36,841 bases of DNA. Origin: Propionibacteriaceae bacterium. GTDB taxonomy: Bacteria; Actinomycetota; Actinomycetes; Propionibacteriales; Propionibacteriaceae. The stretch lies in the NCBI GenBank assembly GCA_031285505.1, contig JAITVZ010000030.1, positions 1-36,841 on the forward strand. The letters run 5' to 3'. Shown piece by piece: positions 23,978 to 31,994 of the stretch. The position numbers and the translations under genes were made by a program. Position 1 is the first letter of the stretch. Every line of letters begins with the position of its first letter. The notes below the pieces were generated by a model, which saw only the letters and a list, made by a program, of their open reading frames with translations, was not told the origin of the DNA and searched no databases.

Positions 23978-25176
23978 ACCTCAAACCCTCCCGCCTCCAT
24001 CGGCCCGGCTGTCAGAGTGCCTTCCAGAGAATGCACCCGCTCAGCCATGCCAATCAAGCCTGTCCCGCGATGATCGTTGTTGGCGACGGATTCGGGGTCC
24101 GTCGGGTTGGTGATCCGCACATTGATGGCGGCTTTCCCCCAAGCCACCTCCACTGTAGCCCCTGATTCCGGGCGACCATGCTTCAAGGAATTGGTCAGAG
24201 CTTCCTGGATGACGCGGTAAATGGTTGTCTCCACTGTTGGCGTGATCGTTCGCGGTCGGCCCCGGACTGCCAAGGTCGCCTGGGAGTTGCTGATCAGACC
24301 GGGCAGATCGCGCAGCTTCGGGGCCGATTCCAGGGCGGCGACATCGGCATTGGGGTCGTCGGGATCGAGACGCAGCAAGCGGACGATGCGTCGCATCTCT
24401 TGAAGGGCTTCATGGCCGGTGTCGGAGATGTTGGCCAGGGCCTGTTGAGCCCGCGTCGGCGATTGAATAGCCTGGGCCAGGCCACCCTCGGCCTGAACCA
24501 CCATGACGGCGATCGAGTGGGCGACGATGTCGTGCAGCTCGCGGGAGATGCTGGTGCGAACCTGCATCTCCAATTCGTGCTGGCGAGCGGTGGATTCCTC
24601 GGCGCGCGCCGCCGCCGCAGCCTGTTCAGACAGCCAAAGGGCCTGACGGGCTCCGGCGACATCGTGATTGCGCCGACCCATGGAATAAGCCGTGACGACA
24701 ATGCCCAGCGAGGTGACGACGCCGAGGATCAAGACGGTGTACCAGACACTGCCGGTGGACGACGTGATGCCGATCCAGCGGACCGGGCCAGCGGCGGCCA
24801 ACAGCAAGGCGGCAATCAAACAGAGAATCGCCGGTCGGGCTGCCAAGTTGCAGGCGACATCGAAAACCGCTAGGGCAATGACCAGCCAAGCCAGGCTGGG
24901 GAAGGGCAGCACCGCCAGATGGATGATCAGGGCGCCGACGGTGATGATGAAGAAGGCGATGGTTGAGTGGTGGCGGAAGATGATGCCGAGGAAGGGGAAG
25001 GCGCCGATGATGGCGGCGACGATCACTTGATTGATCGTCATGGTGTTGGTCAGGAGCATCAAGCCGACCAGAAAGGGCAGGTGTAACACCACCAAGCCCA
25101 TTACGGCCATCGAAGCGTCGAACAGCCAGTCTTTACGACTGGCCCGCCCGGGCGACGATGGACTTACGCTATTCAC
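23950..25176 (-). CDS. Membrane sensor histidine kinase (HisKA_3 type)
   Basis: The partner of the response regulator. Five or six membrane helices occupy about residues 20-155, followed by a short coiled linker and the HisKA_3 dimerisation domain with His215 in SRELHDIVAHSIAVMVVQ. The ATP-binding domain has YRVIQEALTNSLKHG (N box) and RGTGLIGMAERV (G box). I place the start at GTG 25176 (408 residues) because a TAGACT -10 box ends seven bases before it; the protein then starts 15-20 residues before the first helix, as is usual. An ATG at 25317 is in frame, but the extra 47 residues look non-coding. The signal sensed is unknown. Confidence 0.88.
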   Translation of the reverse strand: MNSVSPSSPGRASRKDWLFDASMAVMGLVVLHLPFLVGLMLLTNTMTINQVIVAAIIGAFPFLGIIFRHHSTIAFFIITVGALIIHLAVLPFPSLAWLVIALAVFDVACNLAARPAILCLIAALLLAAAGPVRWIGITSSTGSVWYTVLILGVVTSLGIVVTAYSMGRRNHDVAGARQALWLSEQAAAAARAEESTARQHELEMQVRTSISRELHDIVAHSIAVMVVQAEGGLAQAIQSPTRAQQALANISDTGHEALQEMRRIVRLLRLDPDDPNADVAALESAPKLRDLPGLISNSQATLAVRGRPRTITPTVETTIYRVIQEALTNSLKHGRPESGATVEVAWGKAAINVRITNPTDPESVANNDHRGTGLIGMAERVHSLEGTLTAGPMEAGGFEVCARIPLKS

Positions 25177-25183
25177 ACAGTCA

Positions 25184-25189
25184 AGTCTA
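25184..25189 (-). promoter_or_regulatory. -10 box for the sensor kinase, leaderless start
   Basis: TAGACT on the minus strand ends seven bases before the GTG start at 25176. There is no Shine-Dalgarno sequence, which fits a leaderless mRNA. No clear -35 box. Confidence 0.45.
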
Positions 25190-25303
25190 GATGGTGGATA
25201 GCATGCTAGATACTCAACCAAGGTAGTGACATCTGAAGGGGTATCTGACGCAGGGGCGACCGCTCCATACCCCCCTGGTCTGAGTCGACTCAAGGCCGGG
25301 CCA

Positions 25304-25309
25304 TAGACT
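25304..25309 (+). promoter_or_regulatory. -10 box for the DLW-39-like gene, leaderless start
   Basis: TAGACT ends six bases before the ATG at 25316, with no Shine-Dalgarno sequence. The same hexamer and similar spacing are seen for the divergent kinase. Confidence 0.45.
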
Positions 25310-25315
25310 GAATCC

Positions 25316-25468
25316 ATGGCTGATCACATCCTCAAGGTGTTAGTCCTTGTCGGGCTGGTGTTTTTACTGACTGGCTGGCTGCGCCAGAATTGGCAGTCGC
25401 GGCAAATCTGGCGCGAAGTGTTGTTGGAGGTGCCGACTGCCGATTCACCGGCAGATTTGAACGCCTGA
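25316..25468 (+). CDS. DLW-39-like small membrane protein, 50 residues
   Basis: A 50-residue frame from ATG 25316 to TGA 25468. It has one membrane helix (VLVLVGLVFLLTGWL), then RQNWQSRQIWREVLLEVPTA. The order helix, basic residues, then a (D/I)W.E motif and a short acidic tail resembles the DLW-39 family of Actinomycetota, which sits near the gyrA-DUF3566-tRNA region. The family call is from memory of the pattern. There is no ribosome binding site, but a -10 box six bases before the ATG suggests a leaderless mRNA. It lies 190 bp before tRNA-Ala and diverges from the kinase. The function of the family is unknown. Confidence 0.6.
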   Translation: MADHILKVLVLVGLVFLLTGWLRQNWQSRQIWREVLLEVPTADSPADLNA

Positions 25469-25477
25469 CACGCCTGG

Positions 25478-25497
25478 CAGGCGCGGCGGAGCGCCTG
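25478..25497 (+). terminator. Hairpin after the DLW-39-like gene
   Basis: CAGGCGC (25478-25484) and GCGCCTG (25491-25497) form a perfect 7-bp stem with a 6-base loop, ten bases after the stop. No T run. Confidence 0.4.
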
Positions 25498-25574
25498 GCT
25501 GAGCTGATTTGGGTCAAGGGTCAACCACGAGTTGAGCAACAGTCGGCCTTTCTCGTAGTCGCTTCGTTGTTGGG

Positions 25575-25580
25575 TATACT
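25575..25580 (+). promoter_or_regulatory. Candidate -10 box for tRNA-Ala
   Basis: TATACT lies about 80 bases before the tRNA. No good -35 box is visible at the usual distance. Confidence 0.3.
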
Positions 25581-25659
25581 TCTAGGAACCCGCCGTGGGA
25601 CCCTGGCCCGGGATTTGGATTGCTGTTTTCGGGTTGGCTACCGGACCACTGTGGGTTCT

Positions 25660-25732
25660 GGGGTATTAACTCAGTTGGTAGAGTGCGACCTTTGCAAGGT
25701 CGAAGTCAGGGGTTCGAGTCCCCTATACTCCA
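25660..25732 (+). tRNA. tRNA-Ala (anticodon UGC)
   Basis: A 73-base tRNA. The acceptor stem is GGGGTAT with ATACTCC (one G-U pair), the anticodon stem CGACC/GGTCG and the loop TTTGCAA, giving anticodon TGC for alanine. The T arm is AGGGGTTCGAGTCCCCT. The discriminator is A, and CCA is not encoded. tRNA-Ala commonly follows tRNA-Ile after gyrA in Actinomycetota; no tRNA-Ile is seen here. Confidence 0.97.
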
Positions 25733-25798
25733 CTTCCGCTAGGCAGGGGATTTGTCCTCTGACTGGCGGAAATCTTGTCTGTGGGCTCCAACCCGTGA

Positions 25799-25815
25799 GG
25801 GTACGACGGCCGTGA
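25799..25815 (+). repeat. 17-bp direct repeat, left copy
   Basis: GGGTACGACGGCCGTGA is identical to 26995-27011. The copies bracket the membrane protein gene 25977-26657 and lie 66 bases after the tRNA-Ala. They may be scars of an insertion or unrelated regulatory sites. Confidence 0.7.
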
Positions 25816-25817
25816 GA

Positions 25818-25832
25818 AGGCCCGGTGGGCCT
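25818..25832 (+). terminator. Hairpin downstream of tRNA-Ala
   Basis: AGGCCC and GGGCCT form a perfect 6-bp stem with a 3-base loop, extended imperfectly by outer GTG/CAC. It may end the tRNA transcript. A separate perfect 14-bp palindrome, GCAACCGCGGTTGC, lies at 25869-25882. Confidence 0.3.
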
Positions 25833-25976
25833 CACTTGGCTCGTCAACCGCTTCCTTGGTTTCGTCGGGCAACCGCGGTTGCCAGCGCTCAACCTGCGTC
25901 GCGTGGGCCTTCGATCGGGGGAGTGGGCCCGACCGTGAGGCATGGCTCGGGGTTCCGCAGCTCTCCTGGTCGAGTG

Positions 25977-26657
25977 TCAGTTACGCGGTGTGCTGTATTG
26001 GAGGGCGCGTTGGCGGCGCCACCCCTCGTCGTGGAGCTTGTTGCCGCCCATCAGCATGAGGACCCACAACACCACATCGACGATGGACCCACCGGAGAAC
26101 CCTGCCCCACTGGCGAACGACACGATCGCCACGATCAGCGTGACAGCGATCATTACCCCACTGGCGATGGAGATCGCCGTGCCTGCTCGTGGCGTTGTGC
26201 AGCAGAAGGCACAAGCGATAGCCAGGACAATGGTCAGTACGATCGGACCGTAAATGAGCCACATTCCGAGCGTGGTGATCTCGAGCTTGGTATAAACAAG
26301 CTGACCGTCAATCATGGTGAAGTCGCCATCATCGAGCTGATCCCCCACGAGGCTAAAGGTTATCATCGCCCGAACCGCTAAGATGATAGCCACAATCAGC
26401 ACCATAGGGCTGAACGGCGACCGTTCCTCCGTCGTGTGATCCGACGAGGGCGGCGTCGCTTTCAACGCATCCACCAAGGAACGTTCCTCCGTCGTCAGGG
26501 CGCGCGCAGCTGTGAAAGAGTCTGGGACGGCGGAGTTCGGTGAAGTGGCACCCAGTCCGGCGGAGTCTGCAGCGGCGGCGGCACCAACGGCGGAGTCCCC
26601 GACGGATGAAACTTCCTGCGGAGCGACATCAGGCTCAGTGCTCTCAAAACTACTCAT
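25977..26657 (-). CDS. Four-helix membrane protein of unknown function
   Basis: I choose the ATG at 26657 because GGGG stands a few bases upstream; the frame is open to 26741. The product is 226 residues. The first about 90 are Ser, Ala and Glu rich and disordered, with two TTEERS motifs 20 residues apart. Four membrane helices follow: about SPMVLIVAIILAVRA, TLGMWLIYGPIVLTIVL, ISIASGVMIAVTLIVAIV and IVDVVLWVLMLMGG. The family is not recognised. By eye its base composition is lower in G+C than its neighbours. It lies between two identical 17-bp repeats, which suggests recent acquisition. Confidence 0.75.
   Translation of the reverse strand: MSSFESTEPDVAPQEVSSVGDSAVGAAAAADSAGLGATSPNSAVPDSFTAARALTTEERSLVDALKATPPSSDHTTEERSPFSPMVLIVAIILAVRAMITFSLVGDQLDDGDFTMIDGQLVYTKLEITTLGMWLIYGPIVLTIVLAIACAFCCTTPRAGTAISIASGVMIAVTLIVAIVSFASGAGFSGGSIVDVVLWVLMLMGGNKLHDEGWRRQRALQYSTPRN
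26422..26495 (-). repeat. Internal 14-bp repeat in the membrane protein gene
   Basis: CGTTCCTCCGTCGT occurs at 26422-26435 and 26482-26495, 60 bp apart, coding for the two TTEERS motifs in the cytoplasmic tail. Confidence 0.6.
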
Positions 26658-27013
26658 CATTTCCCCAGTGCTTGACCTAGTCCGGCTACTTCCGCGGAGG
26701 TAACCCCGGTCACAAGCGTATACCCGGGGCACCGTGTCCATACGGTGATCGGTGAGCGCTACTACCTCTGTTCCCCACGTGGTGCCATGGTCACGGCTAG
26801 CGATAGACAGCGTGCCGGCAATGGGCGGACAGCTGCTATATCGATGGTTTGGTGCCAGATGCCTTATTGGCCCATGGCTGGTCAGGGCTTATCTGAGCGG
26901 CCTCGGATTGACCACGACGACACAGATTGAGTCCGGATCACCCGCATCTTCCTGGCGATCCCGCAGGGATGATGTGGCGCCTTTTCGTCGAATGGGGTAC
27001 GACGGCCGTGACT
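26658..27013. other. Intergenic region between two minus-strand genes
   Basis: About 356 bp. It should hold the promoter of the membrane protein gene, but no good -10/-35 pair was found. The right copy of the 17-bp repeat is at 26995-27011. Open frames on the plus strand at 26745-27057 have no ribosome binding site or recognisable content. Confidence 0.4.
26995..27011 (+). repeat. 17-bp direct repeat, right copy
   Basis: Identical to 25799-25815. It ends two bases before the stop of the neighbouring minus-strand gene at 27014. Confidence 0.7.
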
Positions 27014-27523
27014 TCAAATCACTTGACCGGCCAGAACGCGCTCCAGGAACTGTTTGAGGCTGCCACCATCGCCATCGGGCCCGCCCCGCCCGACAGCCAG
27101 TGACGGCGGTGAGGCCACCAGTCGCACCCCGCGGAAGCGGGCCATGAAACCGCCTGGCACATTCAGCAAGTAATAGGAGCCGTCATCACCGATGGCCACT
27201 GAGTGCTTGTTGTTCAAGTACCAGCCACACTTGTCGGTTTTGACGATTTGGCCATCGAGGGTTCGAGCCCTCAGGGGAGTGGCCGGTCGTTGGGCTTTAG
27301 CCACGTCGATCAAGAAACGATCAATCAAGGTCTGAGCTTCATTGGCTTCGATGCGGGCACTGGCCGCCATCATTTCCGCCAGACGACGGGCGTCGCCGGC
27401 CCGATCATCACCGGAACTGGCACTGCCACCCTGGTCAGCATGGGCATCAGTGGGGTCGGCGCCAGCGGGTGCCACATCACGCTGCGCTGTTGCTGCTTCG
27501 ACCGGTTGGTCGACCTTTGCCAT
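27014..27523 (-). CDS. Conserved-looking protein of unknown function, 169 residues
   Basis: ATG at 27523 is preceded by GGAGG seven bases upstream; an in-frame ATG at 27568 lacks this. The first about 50 residues are Asp, Ala and Gly rich. The remainder reads DARRLAEMMAASARIEAN, LIDRFLIDVAKA, then DGQIVKTDKCGWYLN, AIGDDGSYYLLNVPGG and a basic C-terminal LKQFLERVL. This looks like a small alpha/beta protein, cytoplasmic. No known motif is recognised. It lies after the LysM/BTAD gene on the same strand and may be co-transcribed with it. Confidence 0.75.
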   Translation of the reverse strand: MAKVDQPVEAATAQRDVAPAGADPTDAHADQGGSASSGDDRAGDARRLAEMMAASARIEANEAQTLIDRFLIDVAKAQRPATPLRARTLDGQIVKTDKCGWYLNNKHSVAIGDDGSYYLLNVPGGFMARFRGVRLVASPPSLAVGRGGPDGDGGSLKQFLERVLAGQVI

Positions 27524-27660
27524 GGTGGTCCTCCCCACTGGGGTGATGGTCGTGACTGCGACCTGCATGTGTTTTCGTCGCTGCCGATAAACGGGCCGCC
27601 GCTAGCGGTAACCCAGCCTCCGCCGCCGGTGACTTTCCCGACGCTTTGGCCGCTGTCTGA

Positions 27661-27716
27661 CACAAAGGTTAGGGCATTGGCAGTTCCCCACAAAGGCTAG
27701 GGCATAGGCAGTCCCT
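27661..27716. repeat. 28-bp tandem repeat across the LysM/BTAD stop codon
   Basis: Two copies of a segment beginning CACAAAGG..AGGGCAT.GGCAGT start at 27661 and 27689, with a 28-bp period and about 23 of 27 identical. The second copy contains the stop codon (27697-27699, minus strand), so one copy codes for the C-terminus and the other lies beyond it. Confidence 0.7.
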
Positions 27717-30700
27717 CGGCACGTTGATTGATCGCCTGCAACACGTCGACTGTTTCTGGCAAGAGGTCGACGCCTAGGGTTTCCGCGTTGTGAATCAGCC
27801 AAGCTGTCAATCGCTCCAACTCGAAACGGTTGCCGGCGGCGTATTCGGTTTGGACGCGAGCGCAGATCAACCGCTCATCTTGAGGCACGGCTTTCAAAGC
27901 CCGCCCGGCGGCCCAACGGGCGCCCTCGATGTCGGCGTCTTCGATCAAACGTAGGGTCAGAGTCACACCGAGATCGCGGATCAGGCAGGCCATGTCGATG
28001 CGCAACTCCTCGGCCCAATGCCATTGTCCCGGGGCCGCATCGGCCAAGGGGCGCCCCCGGACCAGTTGTAGCGCCGCTCTCATGTCTTCCGTGCTGGCCT
28101 TGGTCAGCCCGGCGGCGAGTAAGCGCCGCATCTGTTGCCAATCGGAGCTGACCTGGGGTGACAAGCTGATCTTGCCGGTGTAAGCCTCGGGAAGGAAGGG
28201 ACGGTCGGAGTCATCATTGCCCAGCCACTTGCGCAGACGGGAGATGTTTGAGCGTCGAGTGGTTTCGGCGATCAATAGCCCAGCAGACATGGCGGTTGGT
28301 GAGCTGCCAGGGTGCTCCAGCAGATAGCTGGCGCATTCGATGCAGGCTCGTTGGGAACGCTCTGGAGCCGACCCGCGGGCTCCTTCGATAGTGACCGATC
28401 CGAGCAGCAAGACCATTGGCTGTGACTGCACAGGGTCTGGTGCCACGACGGGCCCCAGTGCCGTCACCGGACTGGGATCGGGCCTGGCCTCCGGCGGCGT
28501 TGGCGTCAATGGGCTGATGACGGTCAGTCGGGGAGTTAACTGGGTCGCTGCTGAAGCGGGTCCCAGCTCCGAGTTGGACACTGAGGATGGGGTGGCCGAT
28601 GTCATATCGGGAGTCGCCAGGACTGGCTTCGATTGGGCCTCCAAAGGCATCGTCACGGGCAACTCAACTGACCCAGCCTCCATCCAGGAGGACCGGTCGG
28701 TCGTTCCTCCCGGTTGGGCTAGCCCAACCGGCATGTCTTCCATGGTGGAGGTGTTTTTGGTGCCGCCGTCGACATTTGGATCCTCAGCTGACGCGGCCGT
28801 CATTGTGGTGGCGATGTTGTTGTCGCCGCTGATCGGTGACCTTGGCAGCGTGGCGTCGACCGGAGTTGTGTCGTCATCGGTGCGCGCTGATGAGCCTCCG
28901 GCAGTCGGACCTGCATTCGGGCTGTCGCCGCCAGCAGGTGACGGAACTGCCTTTGAGGGCAGGGATCCCGCCTCGCTGTCCCACCAGGCGGGGATGGTGG
29001 CTGAGGATTCAACCGACAGCAGCAAGTGGCTCAAGGCCCGTGTCGGCTTGAGCCGCAGGGGTTGGACGACTAGGCCCTCCGGTTGGATGACAGCCCGATC
29101 AAACTGGTCGACATGCAAGCTGGCGCGATCTTGGGGGCGCGAGCCGGATTGAGGCAGATCGACGTCCTCGATGGTGGCGATGACATAGACTCCGACATTC
29201 GGGCCAGACAAACAGGCAGTGATCTGCTGACATTGCTGGGAGTCGATCGGCTCGACGAAACAATAGACAATTGGTCGCCAGGCTTCACTCAAATCCGGGT
29301 CGTGGCGATACCATTCCCAAGATTGCCCTCCGAGCTGTTGATGACGGGTTGACAATTGCTCAACGACATCATCCAGAGCCTCAGCAGCCGATGTGAAACA
29401 AGTGACGGTGTCAAAGGAATCGAACAGGTCATCCGTTTTGACCACCCGCAGATCGGTGGTCGGATCGACCGGGTCGAGGGCCAATTGCATGGCTAAACCG
29501 CGGGTCACCAAAGCTGCCGTCTCGCCGCGGCGGGCTGCCACCAGGAAAGGCGCGTCAGTCGGCAATAGGACCATGGCGGCCTGATCATCATCCCTTGTTC
29601 CGACACACACGCTAACCCCTGACGCTCGCATTTGGTGCTCACTGGCCGGCGCGTTTGCCAGAGGATCTGAGGCAGGCACGACCGAACCAGCGGCCATGCG
29701 CACCCCCCGGTGCATGTACTGCTGTTCATCCATCATACTAGTGTGATTAAGCATTGATTGTTGGTGAATGTCTATTTTTGGTTCCCCGGCGGCAATCAAG
29801 GCTGACTGCCAGCCCTGTAGTTGGACTGGCGCAGGCGCGATGCGCCGGCCAATCGGGCGTTGATTGAGTTGCAGTGATCGCCGCCGGCGTAGACGCAGCA
29901 CCAAACCAGCCGCCAGCAGCGAAGACACACCAATGGCCGTGGCGATCACCATCACTCGGTCGCCATCATCGGGGATTGACAGCCGCGGCACGGTCGGCAG
30001 ATCACTGGCGGATGGCTCGGCGGCGGTCGGCCGCGAGCTGGGTGAGCGGTGGCCGTGGCCGGCCAGCGAATCACTTGGCGTCACAGGCGAAGGCGAGTCT
30101 GAAATGGTGCTGGCCCCGCCGCTGGACACCCTCGATGAACTGGAGGCATCAGTGCTGTCATCAGCGGAATCACCGGGGCTGTTGGTGTTGGCCTGAGTCT
30201 GGGGCGCCTGGGAAGTCGGGGTTGGTGCTTGCTGCGTCGGTGATGCGGTTAGCGCCGAGCTCGGTGGTGCGAGTTCTGAATCGGGAATGTCCAGCTGCCA
30301 GCCGGGTTCAATCAAGTCTGGATCGTCGATCAACGAGTCGTTTGCCGTGACCAGTTCGGGCCAACGGTGGCCATCTCCCAAAGCGCTGGCGGCGATCGAC
30401 CAGAGGGTATCGCCTGGCTCGACCGTGACCGACTTGGTCGGAGAGTCAGCGGCCGGATCGGCGGCGGTCGAATACTCAGCGGACTGAGGGTTAGCGGTTG
30501 TTGTGGTGCCAACTGGGTCTGAGACGGCGGTGGGGTCATCGGTCACCGCCGCAGCCGGATCAAGGGAAGACCGGCTGTCGCTATCGGAACTCGGCGCCGC
30601 TGGGGCAACAGCTTCCGCAGTTTCGACGCTCGGCAGGGCGGCGTCAGTCACGGGTGGAATGGCAATCGTCCAACCAGCTTCGAGCCGGCCGTCGGTCAGG

Positions 30701-31704
30701 GGATAGCGGTCGAGATTGGCCTCAACCAGCAGTTCCCAGGCTGAACCATCACCCCAGACCTGCTCAGCGATCGACCAGAGTGAATCCCCCGGTGTGACGG
30801 TGTAGGCCCGCACCAAATCGGCCTCGCCACTGCTGGTGGGGTCTGGCAGGGTAGTGCCGCCGGCAACTGGGCCAAGTGGTTCGGTGTCAGTCGCCACACC
30901 ACTGCTGGCAGGGGTTGGAACACCGGGCGCAGAGCCCGTTGACTGCTCAGCAGTGCCACTGGCGGCTGACGACACCGTCGAATTCGTGGGGTCATCACCG
31001 CTTGCGAGGCCGAGATTGACCCCGCCATCTGTCGAGGCCGCCGCTGTTGGAGAAGTCGCGGCCGATGATTGATTGACATGATCGCCACCGGCCGGGCTCT
31101 GGTCGGATTGATCGGCCGATTCAATCGGCAGGAGGAGCACATCGGGCACCCCTAAGCGCGACGAACTGCCGACGACTCCGCTTGGATCGGCACTGGCGAC
31201 GATGGGCAGCGCTTCGACTGGGGTCGCGGCGGCCATGGCGCCACTGGTCAGATTGATGGTCAACACCGCCATGACCAGCGGGCGAATCAAGCGTCTCAGT
31301 CCGAATGACCGGAAGCCGGATGATCCAACCCCGAATGATTCAGCCCGTTGGCGCGCATCGAGCAGCTGGTCATTGCCGCCGCTGGGCCAGCGTCGCTGTC
31401 GGTGGAGATCGCGACGCAGCCGCAGCGCGTCGATCAGCTCAAGGATGATGCTGACCGCCACCAGCAGCCATGCCAGTGCACCGACGGCCGCCAACAAGGC
31501 CGACAAGTAGTGGCCGTCATCCGGCCATAACCAACGCTGCGGATCGCGCAGCAACAAGCCCAATAAGGGCCAATCACCGAAGCGGGCCAGCAGCAGGGGC
31601 GGGCCAATCAGAATCAGGGTGAGCACCAAGCCGGCGCCGATGGCGGTCCAAGGTCGCCGACGCGACGCGACATGCTTGGTGGCAGCTAGTTCATTGAAAA
31701 CCAT
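27697..31704 (-). CDS. Membrane protein with two LysM domains and a BTAD domain
   Basis: A protein of 1335 residues. Three N-terminal membrane helices (about 22-43, 73-103 and 140-161) precede a Ser/Thr/Pro-rich part with two LysM domains, YTVTPGDSLWSIAEQVWG (about 297-346) and VTVEPGDTLWSIAASALG (about 425-475). A fourth helix, VMVIATAIGVSSLLAAGLVL (about 580-603), is followed by basic residues. The cytoplasmic end has a winged-helix-like part (ISRLRKWLG) and a bacterial transcriptional activator domain (about 1205-1330, LVRGRPLADA, RLICARVQTEYAAGNR). LysM binds peptidoglycan, so it may sense the wall. The start at 31704 has AAAGGAAA upstream; an ATG at 31725 is less likely. Confidence 0.9.
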   Translation of the reverse strand: MVFNELAATKHVASRRRPWTAIGAGLVLTLILIGPPLLLARFGDWPLLGLLLRDPQRWLWPDDGHYLSALLAAVGALAWLLVAVSIILELIDALRLRRDLHRQRRWPSGGNDQLLDARQRAESFGVGSSGFRSFGLRRLIRPLVMAVLTINLTSGAMAAATPVEALPIVASADPSGVVGSSSRLGVPDVLLLPIESADQSDQSPAGGDHVNQSSAATSPTAAASTDGGVNLGLASGDDPTNSTVSSAASGTAEQSTGSAPGVPTPASSGVATDTEPLGPVAGGTTLPDPTSSGEADLVRAYTVTPGDSLWSIAEQVWGDGSAWELLVEANLDRYPLTDGRLEAGWTIAIPPVTDAALPSVETAEAVAPAAPSSDSDSRSSLDPAAAVTDDPTAVSDPVGTTTTANPQSAEYSTAADPAADSPTKSVTVEPGDTLWSIAASALGDGHRWPELVTANDSLIDDPDLIEPGWQLDIPDSELAPPSSALTASPTQQAPTPTSQAPQTQANTNSPGDSADDSTDASSSSRVSSGGASTISDSPSPVTPSDSLAGHGHRSPSSRPTAAEPSASDLPTVPRLSIPDDGDRVMVIATAIGVSSLLAAGLVLRLRRRRSLQLNQRPIGRRIAPAPVQLQGWQSALIAAGEPKIDIHQQSMLNHTSMMDEQQYMHRGVRMAAGSVVPASDPLANAPASEHQMRASGVSVCVGTRDDDQAAMVLLPTDAPFLVAARRGETAALVTRGLAMQLALDPVDPTTDLRVVKTDDLFDSFDTVTCFTSAAEALDDVVEQLSTRHQQLGGQSWEWYRHDPDLSEAWRPIVYCFVEPIDSQQCQQITACLSGPNVGVYVIATIEDVDLPQSGSRPQDRASLHVDQFDRAVIQPEGLVVQPLRLKPTRALSHLLLSVESSATIPAWWDSEAGSLPSKAVPSPAGGDSPNAGPTAGGSSARTDDDTTPVDATLPRSPISGDNNIATTMTAASAEDPNVDGGTKNTSTMEDMPVGLAQPGGTTDRSSWMEAGSVELPVTMPLEAQSKPVLATPDMTSATPSSVSNSELGPASAATQLTPRLTVISPLTPTPPEARPDPSPVTALGPVVAPDPVQSQPMVLLLGSVTIEGARGSAPERSQRACIECASYLLEHPGSSPTAMSAGLLIAETTRRSNISRLRKWLGNDDSDRPFLPEAYTGKISLSPQVSSDWQQMRRLLAAGLTKASTEDMRAALQLVRGRPLADAAPGQWHWAEELRIDMACLIRDLGVTLTLRLIEDADIEGARWAAGRALKAVPQDERLICARVQTEYAAGNRFELERLTAWLIHNAETLGVDLLPETVDVLQAINQRAEGLPMP

Positions 31705-31757
31705 AAGATTTCCTTTCCTAAGCATGACTATTGCGATCGCGCAAGTACTTTTGCTAC

Positions 31758-31766
31758 TTATCCACA
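31758..31766 (+). promoter_or_regulatory. Single perfect DnaA box
   Basis: TTATCCACA matches the DnaA consensus exactly and is followed by an AT-rich run (31767-31787). It lies 54 bases upstream of the LysM/BTAD start. A single box does not make an origin; it may be a DnaA-regulated promoter or chance. Confidence 0.45.
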
Positions 31767-31890
31767 GACTTTTTTATTTTTCTTTTGGCCAAGACGGGGT
31801 TTTCTGGCGAATCGCCTCAGTTTGAGCGCCTCACGGCTGACTTGAGGAATTCGATTCAGGCCGGTCGGCGATTTTGTCACCCCCCGCCGC

Positions 31891-31896
31891 TAGACT
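31891..31896 (+). promoter_or_regulatory. Candidate -10 box for trxB
   Basis: TAGACT lies about 100 bases before the trxB ATG. It is the same hexamer seen before parA, the sensor kinase and the DLW-39-like gene. Confidence 0.35.
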
Positions 31897-31994
31897 GAAG
31901 CCCGCTTCGGTCGACTAGCCACCACCACCGCCCGAGTCTTGGATGGGCCAGGTTGTTTCTGCTGGTCAGGTCGTCATTAATGAAGGAGTCAGTC

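Noticed and set aside
25660..27011. Integrated genetic element using tRNA-Ala as attachment site
   Set aside because: The 17-bp repeats do not match the tRNA 3' end and there is no integrase.
26745..27057. Plus-strand frames in the intergenic region
   Set aside because: No ribosome binding site, and they run through the 17-bp repeat without any domain content.
28340..29152. 270-residue plus-strand frame
   Set aside because: Antisense to the low-complexity part of the LysM/BTAD gene.
31758..31787. Replication origin
   Set aside because: Only one DnaA box next to a short AT-rich run; no cluster and no dnaA or dnaN nearby.
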